Below, one piece after another: positions 62,029 through 64,000 of a DNA stretch of 64,000 nt. The DNA comes from RH-AL1 sp965198485. GTDB taxonomy: Bacteria > Pseudomonadota > Alphaproteobacteria > Rhizobiales > Beijerinckiaceae. Position numbers and translations under genes: made by a program. The stretch's first letter is position 1. Every line of letters starts with the position of its first letter. The stretch is taken from the NCBI GenBank assembly GCA_965198485.1, contig CBDAPQ010000005.1, positions 3,224,001-3,288,000 of the forward strand, written 5' to 3'. Under the pieces are notes generated by a model. That model was not told the DNA's origin, searched no databases, and saw only the letters and a list, made by a program, of their open reading frames with translations.

Positions 62029-63030
62029 TCAGACCTTCTCGGGCGTCAATCCGGCGGTGTCGAGATATTGCAGGCTGATGGTCTCGCCGAGACGGCTGTT
62101 GTCCTCGACGAAGTTCGTGATGAACTCGTGCAGCCCGGCCTGAAAGATGTCGCGCGTCGTCGCCTGGCGCAGCCGGTCGTAGACCCCGCGCGCGTGGTGC
62201 TGCGCCCCGCCCTGCCGGCCGTAGGCGCGGCCGATCGCGTCGAGGAAATAGACGATGTTGTCGTAGCACGAGATCAGCGAGCGCGGCATGTCCGGCTTGA
62301 GGATCAGCAGGTCGGCCACGAGCCAAGGCTTGACGCTCTGGCGGTAGACCCAATGGTATTGCGTCAGCGCCGAGACGGCGCGCAGGATCGCGGTCCACTG
62401 GAAATAGTCGAGCGATCCGCCGACCACCTCGTTCTCCGGCAGCAGCACGTTGTACTTGACGTCGAGCAGGCGCGCGGTGTTGTCGGCGCGCTCGATGTAG
62501 ACGCCGAGCCGCGAGAACCAGTAGGCGTCGTTGCGCAGCATGGTGCGGTAGGCTCGGCCGTCGAAGTCGAGTGAGGCCTGCTTCACGAAATCGAGGAAGC
62601 GGTTCAGCTCGTCGCGCTGCAGGCCGCGTCCGGCCTTGAGCTGCTCGAAACGCGCCAGCTCGAACCAGGCGGCGTTGATCGCCTCCCACATTTCCGCGGT
62701 GAGCGCGACGCGGATCGAGCGCGCATTGGCGCGGGCGAAGGCGATGCAGTTGCGGATCGAGGACAGGTTCTCCGTGGAGAAGGCGAGATATTCGATGACG
62801 TTCGTCTCGTTGACCGCGCCGCCGGCCTTGAGGAAGCCCTCGGCACCACCGGAGGCCTCGAGCGCGGAGTCCCACTCCGTGCCCTGCGTCGCGCTGGCGC
62901 TGCCTTGGGAGCCGTAATCCGTCGGCAGCCCGGCGAGGCGCTGCGTCGCCTGGATGATGCGCGCGAGGAAATCGGCGCGCTCCATGTAGCGCGAGACCCA
63001 GAAGATGGAATCGGCGGTTCTTGCCAGCAT
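62029..63030 (-). CDS. Alpha-E domain protein (DUF403)
   Basis: ATG 63030 gives 333 helical residues. Signatures are LARTADSIFWVSRYMERADF, MEWDSALEASGG-like start region, FSTENLSSIRNCIAFARANA, VALTAEMWEAINAAWFELAR and RLGVYIERADNTARLLDVKY. DUF403 genes are regularly paired with a circularly permuted ATP-grasp gene, as here (10-bp gap), often with a transglutaminase gene. The system is thought to make or modify a peptide; its product is not established. Confidence 0.93.
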   Translation of the reverse strand: MLARTADSIFWVSRYMERADFLARIIQATQRLAGLPTDYGSQGSASATQGTEWDSALEASGGAEGFLKAGGAVNETNVIEYLAFSTENLSSIRNCIAFARANARSIRVALTAEMWEAINAAWFELARFEQLKAGRGLQRDELNRFLDFVKQASLDFDGRAYRTMLRNDAYWFSRLGVYIERADNTARLLDVKYNVLLPENEVVGGSLDYFQWTAILRAVSALTQYHWVYRQSVKPWLVADLLILKPDMPRSLISCYDNIVYFLDAIGRAYGRQGGAQHHARGVYDRLRQATTRDIFQAGLHEFITNFVEDNSRLGETISLQYLDTAGLTPEKV

Positions 63031-63040
63031 GTCGTGTTCG

Positions 63041-64000
63041 CTACCGCTGCGACTGGCTCTGGGCCGGTCCCGGCTTGACGGCCTCCGCCTGCATGCCCGC
63101 CTGGACCGCGTGGCCGGCCGGCAGGTCGCAGGCCCGGCCCGGCCCCGAGCCGTCGACGTCGTCGACGATCCAGGTGTCCTTGGTGCCGCCACCCTGGCTC
63201 GAGTTCACCACCAGCGATCCTTCCTTCAAGGCCACGCGCGTCAGGCCGCCCGGTACCACCCTGACGCCGTCGGAACCCGAGAGCACGAACGGGCGCAGGT
63301 CGACGTGACGCGGCGACACGCCGGTATCGAAATAGGTCGGGCAGGTCGAGAGCGAAAGCGTCGGCTGCGCGATGTAGTTGGCGGGGTCGTCCGTCACCTT
63401 GGCGCGGAACAACTCGATCTGCTCGCGGGTGGCGTGCGGCCCCACCAGCATGCCGTAGCCGCCGGAGCCGTTGACCTCCTTGACCACCAGCTCGCCCAGG
63501 TGCTCGAGCACGTACTTGAGGCTGTCGGGCTCGCGGCAGCGCCAGGTCTGCACGTTCTTCAGCTTCATCGCCTCGCCGAAGTAGAAGCGCATGATCTCGG
63601 GCATGTAGGTGTAGAGCGCCTTGTCGTCGGCGACCCCGGTGCCGATGCCGTTGGCGACGGTGAGATTGCCGGCACGGTAGGCCCGCATGATGCCGGGCAC
63701 GCCGAGCACGCTGTCCTTGTTGAAGCATTCGGGATCGAGGAAGTCGTCGTCGATGCGCCGGTAGATCACGTCGACGCGCTTGGGGCCCTCGGTCGTGCGC
63801 ATGAAGACGGTGTCGTTCTCGACGATGAGGTCGCGTCCCTCGACGAGCTCGATGCCGAGCTTGTCGGCGAGGAACGAGTGCTCGTAATAGGCCGAGTTGA
63901 ACGGCCCCGGCGTCAGGAGGGCGATGGTCGGGTCGCCGCGGCCGACGGGATCGACCGAGCGCAGCGTGGCGAGCAGCGCGTCGGGATAGTTCTCGACGGG
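63041..64000 (-). CDS. Circularly permuted ATP-grasp protein, C-terminal part
   Basis: The frame is open at the right edge of the window, so the 5' end of the gene is missing; about 319 residues are seen. They include LTPGPFNSAYYEHSFLADKL, RRIDDDFLDPECFNKDSVLG, VPGIMRAYRAGNLTVANGIG, GELVVKEVNGSGGYGMLVGP and ALKEGSLVVNSSQGGGTKDT, all typical of the CP-ATPgrasp family. These enzymes are predicted carboxylate-amine ligases. It is the upstream partner of the alpha-E gene. Confidence 0.93.
   Translation of the reverse strand, partial: PVENYPDALLATLRSVDPVGRGDPTIALLTPGPFNSAYYEHSFLADKLGIELVEGRDLIVENDTVFMRTTEGPKRVDVIYRRIDDDFLDPECFNKDSVLGVPGIMRAYRAGNLTVANGIGTGVADDKALYTYMPEIMRFYFGEAMKLKNVQTWRCREPDSLKYVLEHLGELVVKEVNGSGGYGMLVGPHATREQIELFRAKVTDDPANYIAQPTLSLSTCPTYFDTGVSPRHVDLRPFVLSGSDGVRVVPGGLTRVALKEGSLVVNSSQGGGTKDTWIVDDVDGSGPGRACDLPAGHAVQAGMQAEAVKPGPAQSQSQR

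Overview
Organism. The window is GC-rich, densely packed alphaproteobacterial DNA. The best fit is the order Hyphomicrobiales (old Rhizobiales). The evidence is a set of lineage-typical genes: the CtrA-pathway phosphotransferase ChpT, a DivL-type pseudokinase with tyrosine in place of the phosphoacceptor histidine, the envelope protein EipA (DUF1134), a TsaE-AmgK fusion followed by MurU, a phasin, and the dnaG-rpoD pair. Genus cannot be read from the sequence. No tRNA, rRNA or CRISPR array was seen. Many genes appear to start at TTG or GTG. Layout. 1-338 is the end of a DUF1501 gene. 340-5130 is an accessory island: two frameshifted remnant genes, a 57-residue zinc-ribbon protein, an AT-rich membrane-protein gene, a DUF6471 gene, a row of four palindromic 12-bp boxes, a broken IS1595-type transposase, a hairpin-rich stretch, a 32-residue Cys/His/Arg-rich ORF with a strong ribosome binding site, and an AT-rich winged-helix-like gene. 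A nearly identical 31-bp inverted repeat lies at 1141 and 5098, bracketing most of the island. 5187-15191 holds exported proteins, a cytochrome P450, an amino acid permease, a PF04185 phosphoesterase, an orphan solute-binding protein and a LOV-domain histidine kinase with its response regulator. 15287-32556 is cell-cycle and envelope biology: EipA, CysQ, ChpT, a lytic transglycosylase, FtsEX, a chemoreceptor, DivL, TsaE-AmgK and MurU. CtrA-type sites are visible next to ftsE and chpT. 32854-41414 mixes small membrane proteins and transporters with PncB, RecN, a Uma2-type nuclease, SixA and a phasin. 41792-45922 is rpoD-dnaG. 46023-53758 is metabolic: PanB, an ACP/adenylating-ligase/SDR cassette, a methionine pair (metZ-like, metA-like), an esterase and a branched-chain aminotransferase. 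53793-64000 carries DUF2076, HisS, an exported Fe/Mn superoxide dismutase, an L,D-transpeptidase, YfdX, DUF427, a GT61 protein, an alpha-E protein and a partial ATP-grasp protein. How the genes work together. FtsEX, the lytic transglycosylase, AmgK-MurU (muramic acid recycling), the L,D-transpeptidase and EipA all concern the cell wall. DivL and ChpT would control CtrA, whose TTAA-N7-TTAA box sits in front of ftsEX, so the window probably holds both regulators and a target of the cell-cycle circuit. The most novel-looking material is the accessory island, the ACP-ligase-SDR cassette of unknown product, and a DnaG in which all four usual zinc ligands are replaced. Several reading frames are broken (about 500, 740-960, 3220, 20060-20250, 52890). 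Some of these could be assembly errors, but the multi-lesion ones look like true decay.
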